Source of the DNA: Heterobasidion occidentale
Taxonomy: Eukaryota > Basidiomycota > Agaricomycetes > Russulales > Bondarzewiaceae
Reading direction: 5' to 3'
NCBI GenBank assembly: GCA_039111635.1
Contig: JBCAQO010000002.1
Location: 868,001-932,000, forward strand
Length of the DNA stretch: 64,000 bases
Part shown: positions 10,381-21,207 of the stretch, one piece after another
How positions within the stretch are numbered: the first letter of the stretch is position 1
Layout: every line of letters begins with the position of its first letter
Program-made: the position numbers and the translations under genes
The notes under the pieces: model-generated
What the model saw: the letters and a program-made list of their open reading frames with translations, nothing else
What the model was told of the DNA's origin: nothing
The model's database searches: none

Positions 10381-10507
10381 CCTCCGCGCACAGATCCACG
10401 CATTCAAGCTGCTCCAGCGTGGCCTTCCCGTCCCAGAAACAATCCAGCAGGTGCTGTCTACCCAGGACCTCAACGCCAAGATCGTTGACAGCGCTGTCAA
10501 GATCTAA
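10349..10507 (+). pseudogene. QLQ-domain fragment (SNF2/SWI-SNF ATPase-like)
   Basis: The frame from 10349 to the TAA at 10505-10507 encodes SFTPEQINALRAQIHAFK followed by LLQRGLPVPETIQQ. This closely fits the QLQ domain found in the N-terminus of Snf2/Brg1-type chromatin-remodelling ATPases. No helicase/ATPase domain follows, so this is a fragment. A second, shifted copy lies at 10534-10628 in another frame and runs into a CCATCC hexamer repeat (about 10630-10690). Confidence 0.65.
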
Positions 10508-10533
10508 AAGAGCCTAGGTGATGTCCCGCCCAT

Positions 10534-10690
10534 CCCGTCTCCTCCACCCCAGAGCAGATCAACGCCCTCTGCGCACAGATCCACGCATTCAAGCTGCTCC
10601 AGCATGGCCTTCCCGTCCCAGAAACAATCCAGCCATCCCCATCCCCATCCCCATCCCCATCCTCATCCTCATCCCCATCCCCATCCCTAC
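10534..10690 (+). repeat. Second QLQ copy running into CCATCC hexamer repeat
   Basis: TPEQINALCAQIHAFKLLQ is encoded again, 185 bp downstream of the first copy and out of frame with it. The sequence then becomes about nine CCATCC-like hexamers encoding Pro/Ser. Confidence 0.65.
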
Positions 10691-10739
10691 CTCTCCAGAA
10701 ACGCCTCTTCCAGGCCAATTTAATGTCCCACCCAAGCGG

Positions 10740-11755
10740 ATACCCACTCACCTGCGCGAACCCGCCGCTCACCGCTCACTAACCCCCCTGTGCGCACTAC
10801 TCACCCGCGCGAACCCGCTGCTCACCGCCGGCTCAGCAGCAAGCGCGCGCACCCACATCCCACTCACTTTTGCGCACCCACTGCGCATTGCTTGCTCAGT
10901 CGCAAGCAGCTGCACACACCCGCCGCTCGCCACCGGCTCAGTCGCAAGCAGCTGCGCACACCCGCTGCTCACCGCTGGCTCGGCCTTAAGCACACGCGCC
11001 CACTGCCGACTCATCCGCACGCACCCACCTCCCAGTTACTTGTGCGCGCCCACCATGCGGCGTGCACTCAGCCGCAAGTAGTCGTGCACACCCACCGTGC
11101 ACCGCTGGCTCAGTCGCAAGCACCCGCCGCGCAATCCCGGCTCAGTCGCATGAACTCGCCGTCCACTCTTCTGTACGCACCACTCTTCCGCGCGCACCCA
11201 CCTTCCACTCACTTGTGCGCACCGACCGCGCATCGCCGGCTCAGTCACAAGCAGCTGCGCACACCAGCCACTCACTCACCAGCGCGCACCAGCGCGCACC
11301 AGCCGCCCACTCACCAGCGCGCGCACCGCCCATCACCAGCTCATTCGCACGCACTCATCGCCCCACTCACTTACCCGCACACACCACTCATGCTCGCACC
11401 CACCTCCCACTCACTGGCGCGCGCCCACAGCCCACCGGCTCGGTCTCAAGCAGTCACGCGCCTACCACCTACCGCCCACCACCCATCGCCAGCGCACCCG
11501 CCGCCCACTCACCCGCCTGCGTACACCCATCGTCCACCCAACCGCCCGCGCGCACCGCCCATCACCCATCGCCAGCGCACCCGCCAACCACTCACCCGCC
11601 CGCGCGCACCAATCACCCACGCGCACCCACTGCCCACAGCCGGCTCAGTCGCAAGCATCCCTGCACACCCACCGCCCACAGCCGGCTCAGCCACAAGCAT
11701 CTGCGCGCGCTCCAGCCGCTCACTCGCATGAACGGACAGATTCGCCGTCTGTGTT
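10740..11755 (+). repeat. GC-rich minisatellite-like region
   Basis: About 1 kb of imperfect repeats of a CGCACACCC-CCGGCTCAGTCGCAAGC theme. The plus strand is strongly C-rich with few G runs. Long open frames here encode only Pro/His/Arg/Ser/Ala and reflect composition; I do not call them genes. The block ends about 75 bp before the solo LTR. Confidence 0.7.
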
Positions 11756-11829
11756 CAGTCTGCGCCTCCCTCGTGCAGCCCACGTCACTCACCACCTTCG
11801 CCACAAGACATCGCGCTAGAGAGAGGTAG

Positions 11830-12452
11830 TGTTATGACTTGACCGATCGGGGCCCTTCACGGCCGTGTCTAACCGATGGATCAAGCATCACATGCTAGGC
11901 GGCTCCACTACGGAGCGTACACCAAGGTATTTGGCGTGTCCTTAGGAGCCGACAAGACCGATGGTTCTTCAATACATCGGTAAAGGCTATATTGGAGGGA
12001 CACGAGACTCACAGAGTTCACACAAGTGATAAGAGAGGCATTCACATGCCATGGGCTTAGGGCTTACGGGTAAGCACCTCGTCGCACCATGATGGATCAG
12101 TGCGACTGGAGAAGTACAAGAGTAGGCGACGGCTGAGAGAGACGGCGGCCACAGCTCTCCTAGGATGGGAACCTGGAGAAGCACACGGACTCTTACCCTA
12201 TACCCTATACAGTATATAAGGCCCATAGAATAGGCTGAGGATCTTCAGTCTATTCTCTTCGTTCATTCGTATCTTCGAATACGAAGCTCTTCGTTCCCCC
12301 TGTATCTACACATACAGGACTCTTAGAGCCAATCACTATTCCCTCCTGTATCATCACCTGATACAGTCGAGACTTCGCCCGCCACTCAGTCCATTGTGCG
12401 ACCTAGGGAAGAACCCGTTACTCTTGGGTTACTGAACGAGCAGTTCGTAACA
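11830..12452 (+). mobile_element. Solo LTR of CV-A, plus strand, 5-bp TSD
   Basis: A 623-bp LTR is bounded by TGTTATGA and TCGTAACA and flanked on both sides by GGTAG (11825-11829 and 12453-12457), the 5-bp duplication expected of Ty3/gypsy integration. No internal sequence remains, so it arose by recombination between LTRs of a former full element. Apart from a few substitutions it matches the reverse complement of the 3' LTR at 54195-54817. A TATA box (CAGTATATAAGG) and the self-priming sequence AGTCTATTCT are kept. Confidence 0.95.
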
Positions 12453-12457
12453 GGTAG

Positions 12458-12928
12458 TTAGAGGAAATATAAAGGTTGGAGATTATATTGGAAGTCCCCG
12501 CCGTGCTCGCTGCCTCCCGATGTCACTTATGCGCACAATTGTACTTCACATCGCTTCCGTTCCCGCCTCCCTATGTGCACGACACCCACGTGCGTCCCAC
12601 CACTTTTCAATGGTATATATTTTACTTAGCTAATACAGCCTGTGTGGCCTCGAACAAGTTTGTACTTTTAGTTGGAAAATTCGTCTCGTGACTTGACACC
12701 GCATGATTTTTGCTGATGTTCAGTAAGATGTAATAGCAAGATTTCATACAAAGAGAACGAAACAAGACAAAAAGCAAATTATATAGCAGGAAAAGAAGTC
12801 AGCTGTGATGCTATGACTCTGCTATGCGACCCCATCTGATCTCATGGGTTGCGATAGCCACCTGCTGACTCATATCCGCCAGGACTCGTCTACAATCACT
12901 CACATTCGGGGGTGTTCTCACTGGGGGT
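12458..12928. other. No clear feature
   Basis: About 470 bases of moderately AT-rich sequence between the solo LTR and an inverted-repeat element. I see no coding region. Confidence 0.4.
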
Positions 12929-13033
12929 GAGAGGTTGGTCTATTAGACTAGTGGACAATGGACTTTGGCACTAGTAGCCAATGAACTTGTGTGCTTATAG
13001 ACCTCGCTAAGTTGTAGACTTTGGGACTTTGGG

Positions 13034-13289
13034 ATGTGGGAAGGGCCGGAGCTGGCCGGCTTCTCCGGCGCACTAAGCATGATCAAACAGACCACTGGAC
13101 CGCATAGATCCATCGCCATTGCCGTAGCAGACAGTGACAATGAACTGATGTCGCTATCAAGTCTCTCTTGTATTCTCGTTGACCACCCAAACATCACTCA
13201 GCGGCTGAGAATCGCATTGTTCTTACAGCTATTCCAACTTGTCGATCACCTCAAAGAGTACTTGTCATGGCACTTATCGCCCGATGCTG
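13034..13289 (+). pseudogene. Interrupted ORF, 5' part (3' part 24425-24516)
   Basis: This frame opens at the ATG at 13034 and is cut after codon 85 by the 728-bp MITE. If the MITE and one AC target copy are removed, the frame continues without break into 24425-24516 and ends at TGA 24514-24516, giving about 115 residues. The rejoined C-terminal part is a regular amphipathic helix (MTAAVIEHSVEMVEKIQAF). I recognise no family. The clean frame across the removed insertion argues that this was coding before the insertion. Confidence 0.5.
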
Positions 13290-13474
13290 AGCATCAGCAA
13301 ACTGGAAAGTGTCTGTACCAACCTGGACAGACACTCCTAGGCCCCCAGATGCCTCTAGCAAGTCCCCGATTAGACAAACACACCGGTGTTTGGACAGATA
13401 TGTCTGGATGCACCATATATGGAAATGATTAGATAATTGTCGTCAATAGGACGACTGCAAAAATCAATCTTCAC

Positions 13475-13570
13475 TGTGCAGGAATTGAACCCAGAACCTC
13501 TTGAATCATTCACTGGCTGTAAGCAATGTTAAGACCACAATTATCCACTCCACTATATGACCATGATATT
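13475..13570 (-). other. tRNA-like pol III promoter sequence inside MITE X
   Basis: On the minus strand, GGTTCAATTCC matches the B-box of RNA polymerase III promoters. An A-box-like stretch (TATAGTGGAGTGGATAATTG) lies about 55 nt upstream. The arms do not fold into a full tRNA cloverleaf by eye. The same sequence occurs in copy 2 near 40805-40900. Confidence 0.4.
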
Positions 13571-13974
13571 CCTCAACAACATTTTGCTTATAACAAGCTT
13601 TTTGAGACTTGAAAGAATTTTGGGATGCCTGAACTCAGTGAGGTGACATCTATTTTCGCATTTTTAGCATCTATTCATGGAAGAATGATGGCATATGATA
13701 CATCATTTGAGAGCTATGATACAGGAAAGTATATCAATACCACTAGCAAGCTGATATTCAACAGATAGCACCAATGACAGTCTGGTACATTACTGGGAAT
13801 TTTCTTCTCAGCTCTTGTATTGAAAAATTTTGAAGCAGCACTGACATTACAAACAATGCCTTCCAAAAATGTCCTCCTAGTCAGCTTATTGATAGAGCAC
13901 CTTATCTGTCTAGATCTGGGCATACACAGACATCTAGCCAGATGTCCCTAGATGACCTAAGCATCTGGGAGTAT

Positions 13975-14810
13975 TGTTAGGTCGGAGACCTATCACGTGC
14001 ACCGATGCACGAAGGGGTCCCTAGGCTAAACCTCCACTGGTTCGTATAGTCGGAGACTCCAATGGATGAAGACGATAGATCGTCTTTGGGCTCTTTCGAG
14101 GAACTCGGGGTTGCTGTCGGCTTTGTTCTCGAAGAGATTGAGAAGGTGATCTTCGAGGTCTTCTCGATGATGAGGAGGAACCGGATGATCTTCTCCTGTC
14201 CAACAGATGACACGAGGGGGTGTCCAACTGAGAACGCGGAAGGCAGCTAGCCCGGTATAGAAGCGGATGAGTAGAGGGAGGGGAGGGAAGGGAGACGAGT
14301 CCAGTGCTTCGTCAGACCGTGCAAAGAGGTTCTCAGATCTGACAGAGATCACGAAGCGTGGGCTAGGAAGGTAGCCAGACGCCGGGTGCAGTGCAGAGAT
14401 CGAGTGTTTTACAGGTGAACGAGCTGAGCTTCTTAGAAGCTCATCTCGGCTATTTACGTACAGAAGTGTCTAGGGCAGGATCAAGATCTGGTCCGTGCGC
14501 TTCTTAGGTACCGAAGTCAACGATCGAGATCCGTAAGCTAGAATGCCTCATCGACCTGCCATGTAACCAAATATAGTAATCCGAATCACTAATGTCCATC
14601 CACATCTTTGATCGATCAAGGACCAGGAACGGGGGTCAGGAACCAATGTCTGTCCACATCAAGAATCAGGAACCAGGAGTCAGCGTTCATGCGTTTAGCA
14701 TGTAAATGGTAAGGAGTCATAGAAAGCGGTCCGAGTCTGCAGCAAGTCCAAAGCACTTGACCAGCCCATCCACTCACGTGCGAAGCACGTGTTAGGACGC
14801 GGTCCTAACA
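13975..14810 (-). repeat. 3' LTR of CV-B
   Basis: 836 bp, bounded by TGTTAGG and CCTAACA. Its U5 part carries an open frame of 108 codons (14026-14352, minus), starting with GTG, in a region with no ATG. In the other LTR that frame is shifted by a missing base. Confidence 0.95.
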
Positions 14811-14823
14811 CTACCCCCTCTCT
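14811..14823 (-). promoter_or_regulatory. Polypurine tract of CV-B
   Basis: The sense strand reads AGAGAGGGGGTAG directly before the 3' LTR. It is the expected plus-strand primer site. CV-A has AGAAAGGGGGTAA at the same position. Confidence 0.75.
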
Positions 14824-16486
14824 ATACAAGTCTTCGGCGCTTGGCGGGTGCACCGATGGTAGGGGCGGGTCTCCTCAGGTGGACTTCGTCGAAGGTGGGG
14901 ATGTTCCGAGCGGGATATCCGGTCCAGTTAGCGGTGTCGATTAAATGGTCTAATGCCTGCTTGTGGTACCCATATTCCTCAGCCGTCCTATCCATCTGCA
15001 GACGAAGGCGCCGGGACTGCATGCGATGCCTATCGTAGTCTTGAAGAAAGCCGCGCGCCGTAACGTCCGTTCTCTGGCGAATGCCCGTGATTGGACATCC
15101 CACGACGAGATGGCCGGCGCGTCCACATTCCCAGCAGTTACGAGTAGCGGGGTCGGTGGGTGGAGAAGGCGGGAGAGTAGGCGGGTTAGGCCAGACGTTT
15201 TCGGAGTCCAATGCGCCTGCAGGCCATCCCTCTTCAGTTGCGACAGGAACGTCCGGCGACTGGGGGGAGGCTTCGTCGACAATGATAGGACGGGTGAGGT
15301 CGTCGCCGAGTAAGGGGGGGGATGGGGACACAGCAGGGGGTGACGGGGGTGGTACCGGTAGCGGCTGAAGTACCTGGCGATCCCGGACGACTTGTTCGGG
15401 GTCGTAAGGGGGACTGGTGGGTCGCGTGAATTCGGCGGTCTCCTCGTCGGTGGGCTGAAAGGGGTTTACCGCCGGGAGATCGGGCTCGGGGGGATCGACT
15501 GTCATGGGTTCCTCAGCGTCGATCTGGTGAAACCCTTGTTCCTGTATATCCGGTTTTGTCATAACCCAGGGCCTAACGTTATCCTCCGGGGTACATCCGC
15601 CGGGCCAGTAGCACGCAATGGGGTGAACCCCTCGACTGTTAAGCGGGAAGGAGTGGGTCGGCAGTAGTCCTTTAGGAACGTACTCTTCGATCTCTAGACG
15701 TGCTCCATTATGTCCTGCGAATCGGAACCAACGGATCGTGTTCTCCTTGTAGCGGATTCGAGCCAGTACATCGAGCCAGGCTGGTATGGCGTGCGCCTGT
15801 AGGAGGATGGAGCTGGTGGTGAAGATTCCTCCCAGTCGGAAATTGATCATGTCGTTGCGGATGGCGGGGAGATTGATCAATCCTTTCATACGGTAGGAGG
15901 TGACGGTGAGGTTGGCGAGGAGAATAGCTTGGGTCTGGTTGAGCGGTCCCGAGAAAACCTGATAGGCTTGCGCCCAGACTGCTTGCTGTAAATAGAAAAG
16001 GAAAGCACGGGGGTTCTTCAAGCCAGGCTGGTTCAGAATGATAGGTGCCTCGTCCTCGGCGAGCGTGAGGTGGTAGATGCTATGATTCGTATTCAGGTCC
16101 TGATAGAGACGGATGTCGTAGAGGGGGTTGGGTATGGCGCGGATTCGAATACGAGGGTTTTCGTTGTGAATGGCGAAAGCCAACGGAGGAACGGCAATGT
16201 GGGGGTTTGGCATTTCGGCCGGGAAACGGGGAATAACAAATTCTGTAAGAGGATCCGCGACCGGGACACCTTCCGAGGGGATGTCATCCTCGCTGTCGTA
16301 ACCCGAGTCTGTGTCGTCAATGAGCGTGGGTGTGGTAGTAGGCGGGGAGATGGTGCGTAGGATGAAGGGGTTGGGGGAGGAGGTGTTGGAGGCGTGAGGG
16401 GAAGCGGTAGCGGAAGACATCCTGATGTTGCTAAGAATATAGCGGGGGGAGTTGTGTAAGAAGAGGTATGTGGGGGCAAGGGACAT
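14822..16486 (-). CDS. Extra 3' ORF of CV-B with CCHC zinc knuckle
   Basis: A sense-strand protein encoded after pol and ending next to the polypurine tract. The open frame extends to 16810, but likely starts are ATG 16486 or 16420, downstream of the pol stop at 16683. The protein (about 530-555 residues) begins with a Ser/Thr/Pro-rich acidic segment. A compact central region follows (RWFRFAGHNGARLEIEEY, ARIRYKE), then a long Pro-rich linker, then a CCHC knuckle CWECGRAGHLVVGC (about 15093-15135), a short helical segment and a basic end AKRRRLV. The knuckle resembles Gag nucleocapsid and suggests nucleic-acid binding. I do not recognise the central domain. Expression could come from a spliced or subgenomic RNA; no frameshift link to pol was found. 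Confidence 0.8.
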   Translation of the reverse strand: MSLAPTYLFLHNSPRYILSNIRMSSATASPHASNTSSPNPFILRTISPPTTTPTLIDDTDSGYDSEDDIPSEGVPVADPLTEFVIPRFPAEMPNPHIAVPPLAFAIHNENPRIRIRAIPNPLYDIRLYQDLNTNHSIYHLTLAEDEAPIILNQPGLKNPRAFLFYLQQAVWAQAYQVFSGPLNQTQAILLANLTVTSYRMKGLINLPAIRNDMINFRLGGIFTTSSILLQAHAIPAWLDVLARIRYKENTIRWFRFAGHNGARLEIEEYVPKGLLPTHSFPLNSRGVHPIACYWPGGCTPEDNVRPWVMTKPDIQEQGFHQIDAEEPMTVDPPEPDLPAVNPFQPTDEETAEFTRPTSPPYDPEQVVRDRQVLQPLPVPPPSPPAVSPSPPLLGDDLTRPIIVDEASPQSPDVPVATEEGWPAGALDSENVWPNPPTLPPSPPTDPATRNCWECGRAGHLVVGCPITGIRQRTDVTARGFLQDYDRHRMQSRRLRLQMDRTAEEYGYHKQALDHLIDTANWTGYPARNIPTFDEVHLRRPAPTIGAPAKRRRLV

Positions 16487-16682
16487 TCGAGTTGTAGCTA
16501 GGATGCTGAGAAATGTCTCTGTCCGATGCAGGGTGTCTTTTATACGACGGAGGAGATGCCAATGGTGGCAGCGGCGTGGAGGAATCCGAGGACAAGGGCG
16601 ATGGCGATGGAGACAGCGGTGAGAGCAAGAGTCGCGACAACGGTATAAACGGCTACTGTGGATAGAGTGGGGTCGAAAGGGG

Positions 16683-19600
16683 TCATAGTCGTTTGCCTGG
16701 CCATGCCAATCCTCGGTTGGTCTGCTTTTGTAGCTCCTGGTATGCTTGAGTCCGCCAATTAGAGTTGTCCGATCGCTTCTGCTGCAGCTTTGATCGAGAC
16801 GGATCCACATTGGGCTTCTTTGGCTGCGCTTCTCGATCGTTGATCGTCGGTGGTGGCACTTTTGATCGAGGAACCAGGGGCGGCTTCTTTAGCTGCGTCA
16901 TCCGTTTGTTGATTTCTTCCATGATCTGGGGGATAGCTAATCCTGTAGTGAGAAGCTTCTTTCCGATCGGATGCTTCTCGAGCTTCTTTCTGATTTGATC
17001 TTCCTCGGCTACTCTGTTGAGTTCTAATTCGATCACCAGGGCCAGAATGGAGGCTTCCATTCCTTTGACTGCCCGAGGGTGCCGGCGGTAGAAGTCCTTT
17101 ATGGCTTCTTGTGCGTTAGTGACGTTTGCCGCGGCTTCCCAAGAGTTGTCCGATTCCGGGTAGCCCTTCCATTTGATCAGGTACTGCAGGATCTTCCATC
17201 GTCCGAAGCGCCTAGCTCCGACAATGGCTTCGACTTCGAATTCTTCTTGTCCTTCGATCAGGTCCGGAGCCGGTTTAGGGTAGTTCGGGCCATAGACTTC
17301 GTTTTCCTTGTAGGGCGTAAGTCGACTAGCATGGAAGACGTCGTGAATGCGCTTCCAGCTGTTGGGCAGTTTCAACCTGAAGTTGACATTTCCTATGGTG
17401 TCAGTGATTTCAAATGGCCCAAAGCGTTTGGGTCTCAGTTTCTCTGATGGGTGATCGGTGTGGATGTTCTTCCCATCAAGCCATACTTGATCTCCTTTCT
17501 TGAAAGGCGGCAGGTCCGTTCCAAAACGGTCGTGCTGTATCCTCATGGCTTCGGCTGCAATTTCGAGGCTGGCTTGTGCTTCCTTCCTAGCACGTTGCAG
17601 AGCTTCGAGGCGGTCGTCGGCGGTGGGGACATTCGTGTTTCCAATGATGGCTGGGTAAGCCCGTGGTTGATATCCATGGAGAAGTTCAAATGGTGACTTC
17701 TGCGTGGCTGAGTGCTGATGGGTGTTGTGGGCGTATTCCGCGTAGGGGATTAGTCCTGCCCAATCGTCCTGTGAAGAGCTGCAAAATGCTCTTAGGTATT
17801 GTTCCAATTCCTGATTCATTCGTTCAGTAGCGCCATCCGTCTGTGGGTGATAGGCTGTGCTTAAAGCGGATTTGATTCCCAATTCTTTGAGCAGGGCTTG
17901 CGCTACTTTTGAAGCAAATTGAGTTCCTCTATCCGATATGATTTTATCTGGCAATCCATAGCGTCTCCAGGTGTTTTCTAGCAAGATTTTGGCCGTTCCA
18001 TCCGAGTCGATGGTTTTCAGGCATGGAGTTATTACTGCAGTTTTGGTGAATCGATCGGTTACTACATGTAGCGAGTCGTATCCGTTTGATTCCGGTAGAT
18101 CTGTAATAAAATCCATGGTTATTGTTCCGAAGGGTCGATCTGGGATTTCTGTTGGTTGTAGGGGCACCATGGTGGGATGTGTGTCGTTCTTGGTGGATTG
18201 ACAGATGGCGCATCCTTCCACATATTGGTGCACTGTGTTTGATATTCCTGGCCAAGTGAATTCTTGTCCGACTAATGCTAGAGTTCCCCTTTGTCCTGGA
18301 TGTCCTGCTGCTAGATTGTCATGGTTTAGTCTGATGATATCTTGACGAAGTTGTTTGTTTCGAGGAACGTATATCTTTCCTCGATGAAGGACCAATCCTT
18401 CTTCTTCGTTCCATTCTTGTAAACCTTTCTTCATGTTTCGAGGTCCTAAGGTTTTAATCTTGGCTAAGGTTTCTAATAGCCATTCGTCTTTCCTGTTTTC
18501 TTCAATGATTCGTTTCCGGAGGTCTTCATCTATTATGGTAACGCCTCCTCGTCCAGTTGCCCTGATGTGAAGTATTTGATGAGGGTCCCAACTGTTGTCT
18601 GTATTAATGGCATTGATTTCTGCAAAAGGTCTTCGGATATTTTCTGTGTCATTGAAAAGTTTGGGCTCCAAGAGTGTTTCGCCTGAATTGTCAAATTCCA
18701 CCCCCTTTTTATGGTCTGGACGCCGTGACAGACCGTCGGATTTATTAGTGACTCCTGCCTTGTGCGTCAACTTGTAGTCGAAACGCGAGAGGTAGAGTGA
18801 CCATCGTGCTTGTCGACGGTTTAATTTCTGGCTTGAACGGAACCATTCGAGGTTCTTGTGGTCCGTCCAGACGTCTACCGGGTGGTCGGCGCCCTCCAAA
18901 TAGTGTCGCCAAGCTTCAAAAGCTCGAACGACCGCTAGCAACTCTTTATCATAGATCGGGTAGTTGCGTTCTGTCGGTGAGAGCGACTTGGAAATATAAG
19001 CACATGGGTGCCATTTTCCATCTTTGGCGACTTGTGATAAAACTGCTCCGGTGGCGAAGTCGGAAGCGTCGCATTCAATGCGAAAGGTTCCTTGTGTCTG
19101 GCATAACGAGCACCGGAGATTCTGTAAATATTCGTTTTAGCGTTTGAAACGCTTCTTCGCATGCTGGTGTCCAATCCCAGGTGCGTTCCTTCTGTGTTAG
19201 CTCAAATAGCGGTCGTGCTATTTTTGAGTAATCCTTGATGAACCTGCGATAGAAGTTGCAAAAGCCTAAAAATGATTGCACTTCTTTGACTTTTCCGGGA
19301 GTTGGCCAGTCCATAATGCCGGCCACTTTAATCGGGTCCATTTCCAGGTGTCCGTGTGATATAACATATCCAAGGTAGTCGATTTTCTCTTTGTGGAAGT
19401 GGCATTTCGAGGGTTGTAGGTACAGATCGTTGTCCTGTAAGATCTGTAAAACCTTTCGAACTGTCTTGATGTGGTCGTCCATTGTTTTAGAAAATACTAG
19501 GATGTCGTCCATATAGATTGCCACTAGTCCGGCGTAGATGAGGTCTTTGAAGAGGGCGTTCATCATAGTTTGGAATGTTGCCGGCGAGTTGGTTAATCCA

Positions 19601-21197
19601 AAGAACATCACCAGAGGTTCGTACATTCCTAAATTGGTGACGAACGCGGCCAGTTTCTCGCTTCCTTCCTTCATGCGTACGTTGTTATATCCTGTATCAA
19701 CATCCATTAGTGAAAAGTAAACGGCTTCGGCCAGAAGGTCCAGTAATTCTTGAATGATCGGCAAAGGGTACTTGTTCTTGATTGTTATTTCATTGAGTTT
19801 GCGATAATCCATTACTGGTCGTAGTTTCCCGTTCTTTTTCTTGATGAAGAAGAATGGGGATGCCATATGCGACTTGGATTCTCTGATGAATCCTTTCTGG
19901 AGGTTTTCGTCTATGAATTTCTTGAGTTCCACTTGCTCTCCAGGGCTAAGACTGTATAGCTTGGGTTTGAGCGAGTGATCCATTCCTTCCTTGATCTCTA
20001 TTTTGTGATCCCAAGGTCGAGAGAGCGGTAGCTGTCCCTTTGGTCGACCTTCGAAAACCTTCCTATAATTCCAGTATTCCTTCGGTACTATTTCTTCGAA
20101 GGATAGTTCGGGTTTCCCTTTGGCGGCTTCTTCTGCCAGTCTTTGCGAGTTGGTGTGCTTTGTTTGTTTTCCTGTCGGTGCTTTGGCAGGTTTGCTTCCT
20201 TGAGCCAGTGTGTTGGCGTATGGAAGTTCCGTGGTTTCGGCGCGATGTATATCAACGCCTTCTTCGGAGTCGTTGTATAATTCCAGTGCCTGTAATGTTC
20301 CCGTATCTAGGCATCTAACGAGGTAGACTCCATCTTCTTCAAGATCCTTGGAGGGAAGTGCCGGAAGTCCGTCACCGTCCTCCGGAACGTCTTCTTCAGC
20401 CCATGTCGGAACCTTATAATTTCTGGTTCGGGCTTTCAGACGTTCGGCATTCAACCTTCGAGTTGTGAACTCCGGACTTGTAGGTATTGTCCGCGGATGT
20501 GGTACTGTGGTGTTTCCCACTTTCCGGCCTGGTACTGCTTTTCCCGGCTTTTGCACTGGTATTGAGTAGTCGCCCGTTTGCGGTACTGTTTCCATGCGCC
20601 GTATACTTGGTTTAGGACGTCCTGGTTTTCTTGTAGCTCTTCTAGCTTTTACCGGTCCTCCTTTTATTTGGCAGGAGGGCGGGCATCTGGTAAAGTGTAG
20701 CCCGTAGGCATGCCAGTCGACTTCTGGGTTATGTTCTAATAACCAGTCGGTTCCTAAAATGACGTCCTCTTTTCCTATTTCCGCGATATAGAATCTTGCT
20801 GATTCTGTATGCGACCCCCCTTTTTCGCCTAGAACCTGTAATTTGAGATTGGCGAATCGCGTAATAGGTCCTCCCTTGAACTCGGTGTTCTGGACCGTAC
20901 TGACTGGGATAGGGGTGGGGGTTTTGTGTGTAGTGATTCGATGCGCTTCTACGAAGCGAGGGTGCATGAAGATTCCAGTGGCTCCACTGTCAACTAGTGC
21001 CTGTGTAGCAGCTTTTCTATTCTTGCCTATGAGCATTGTCTCGAGTCGGAGGGATGGTGCACCATGTGATTTCATTTCCGAAAGATACAATACATCTGGA
21101 TGTCCATGCTCTTGGTCAGCATCTTTACTGGCCAGAGGAGCGTACCGATTTCCTGCAAGAATCCTACTCTCCACATCCGCTGCCGATGGGAGAGGCC
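16683..21197 (-). pseudogene. pol: Pol of CV-B (PR-RT-RH-IN-chromodomain), one frameshift
   Basis: Pol starts in the -1 frame at the gag end. The protease has the normal active site (ALVDSGATGIFM). Reverse transcriptase follows with YMDDILVFS. Near 19090-19105 the frame shifts by one base; frame 1 reaches TGA 19075-19077, and RNase H (IECDASDFATG) continues in the next frame. Integrase has the HHCC zinc region (HDNLAAGHPGQRG, GCAICQSTKN) and a D-D-E core (TMDFITDL, SDRGTQFAS, TERMNQELEQYL). A chromodomain follows (FEVEAIVGARR, YLIKWKGYPESDNSWE), which places it among chromoviruses. About 130 basic residues follow the chromodomain, longer than usual. The single lesion in an otherwise clean pol fits a very recent loss of function. 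Confidence 0.92.
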
Positions 21198-21207
21198 TTA
21201 AAAATTC
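21198..21207 (-). promoter_or_regulatory. Candidate -1 frameshift site at CV-B gag end
   Basis: The sense strand reads AAG AAT TTT TAA. A one-base backward slip on TTT TTA puts the ribosome in the pol frame, which is open through this point. The run of five T before the stop is shared with CV-A. Confidence 0.55.

Noticed and set aside
10790..11829. Long plus-strand ORFs of 313 and 255 codons
   Set aside because: Pro/His/Arg/Ala/Ser composition in a GC-rich repeat; two overlapping frames are equally open.
13475..13570. Complete tRNA gene within MITE X
   Set aside because: B-box is good but anticodon and acceptor stems do not pair; treated as tRNA-like only.
14822..16810. Envelope gene after pol in CV-B
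   Set aside because: No signal peptide, no membrane segment and a zinc knuckle instead.
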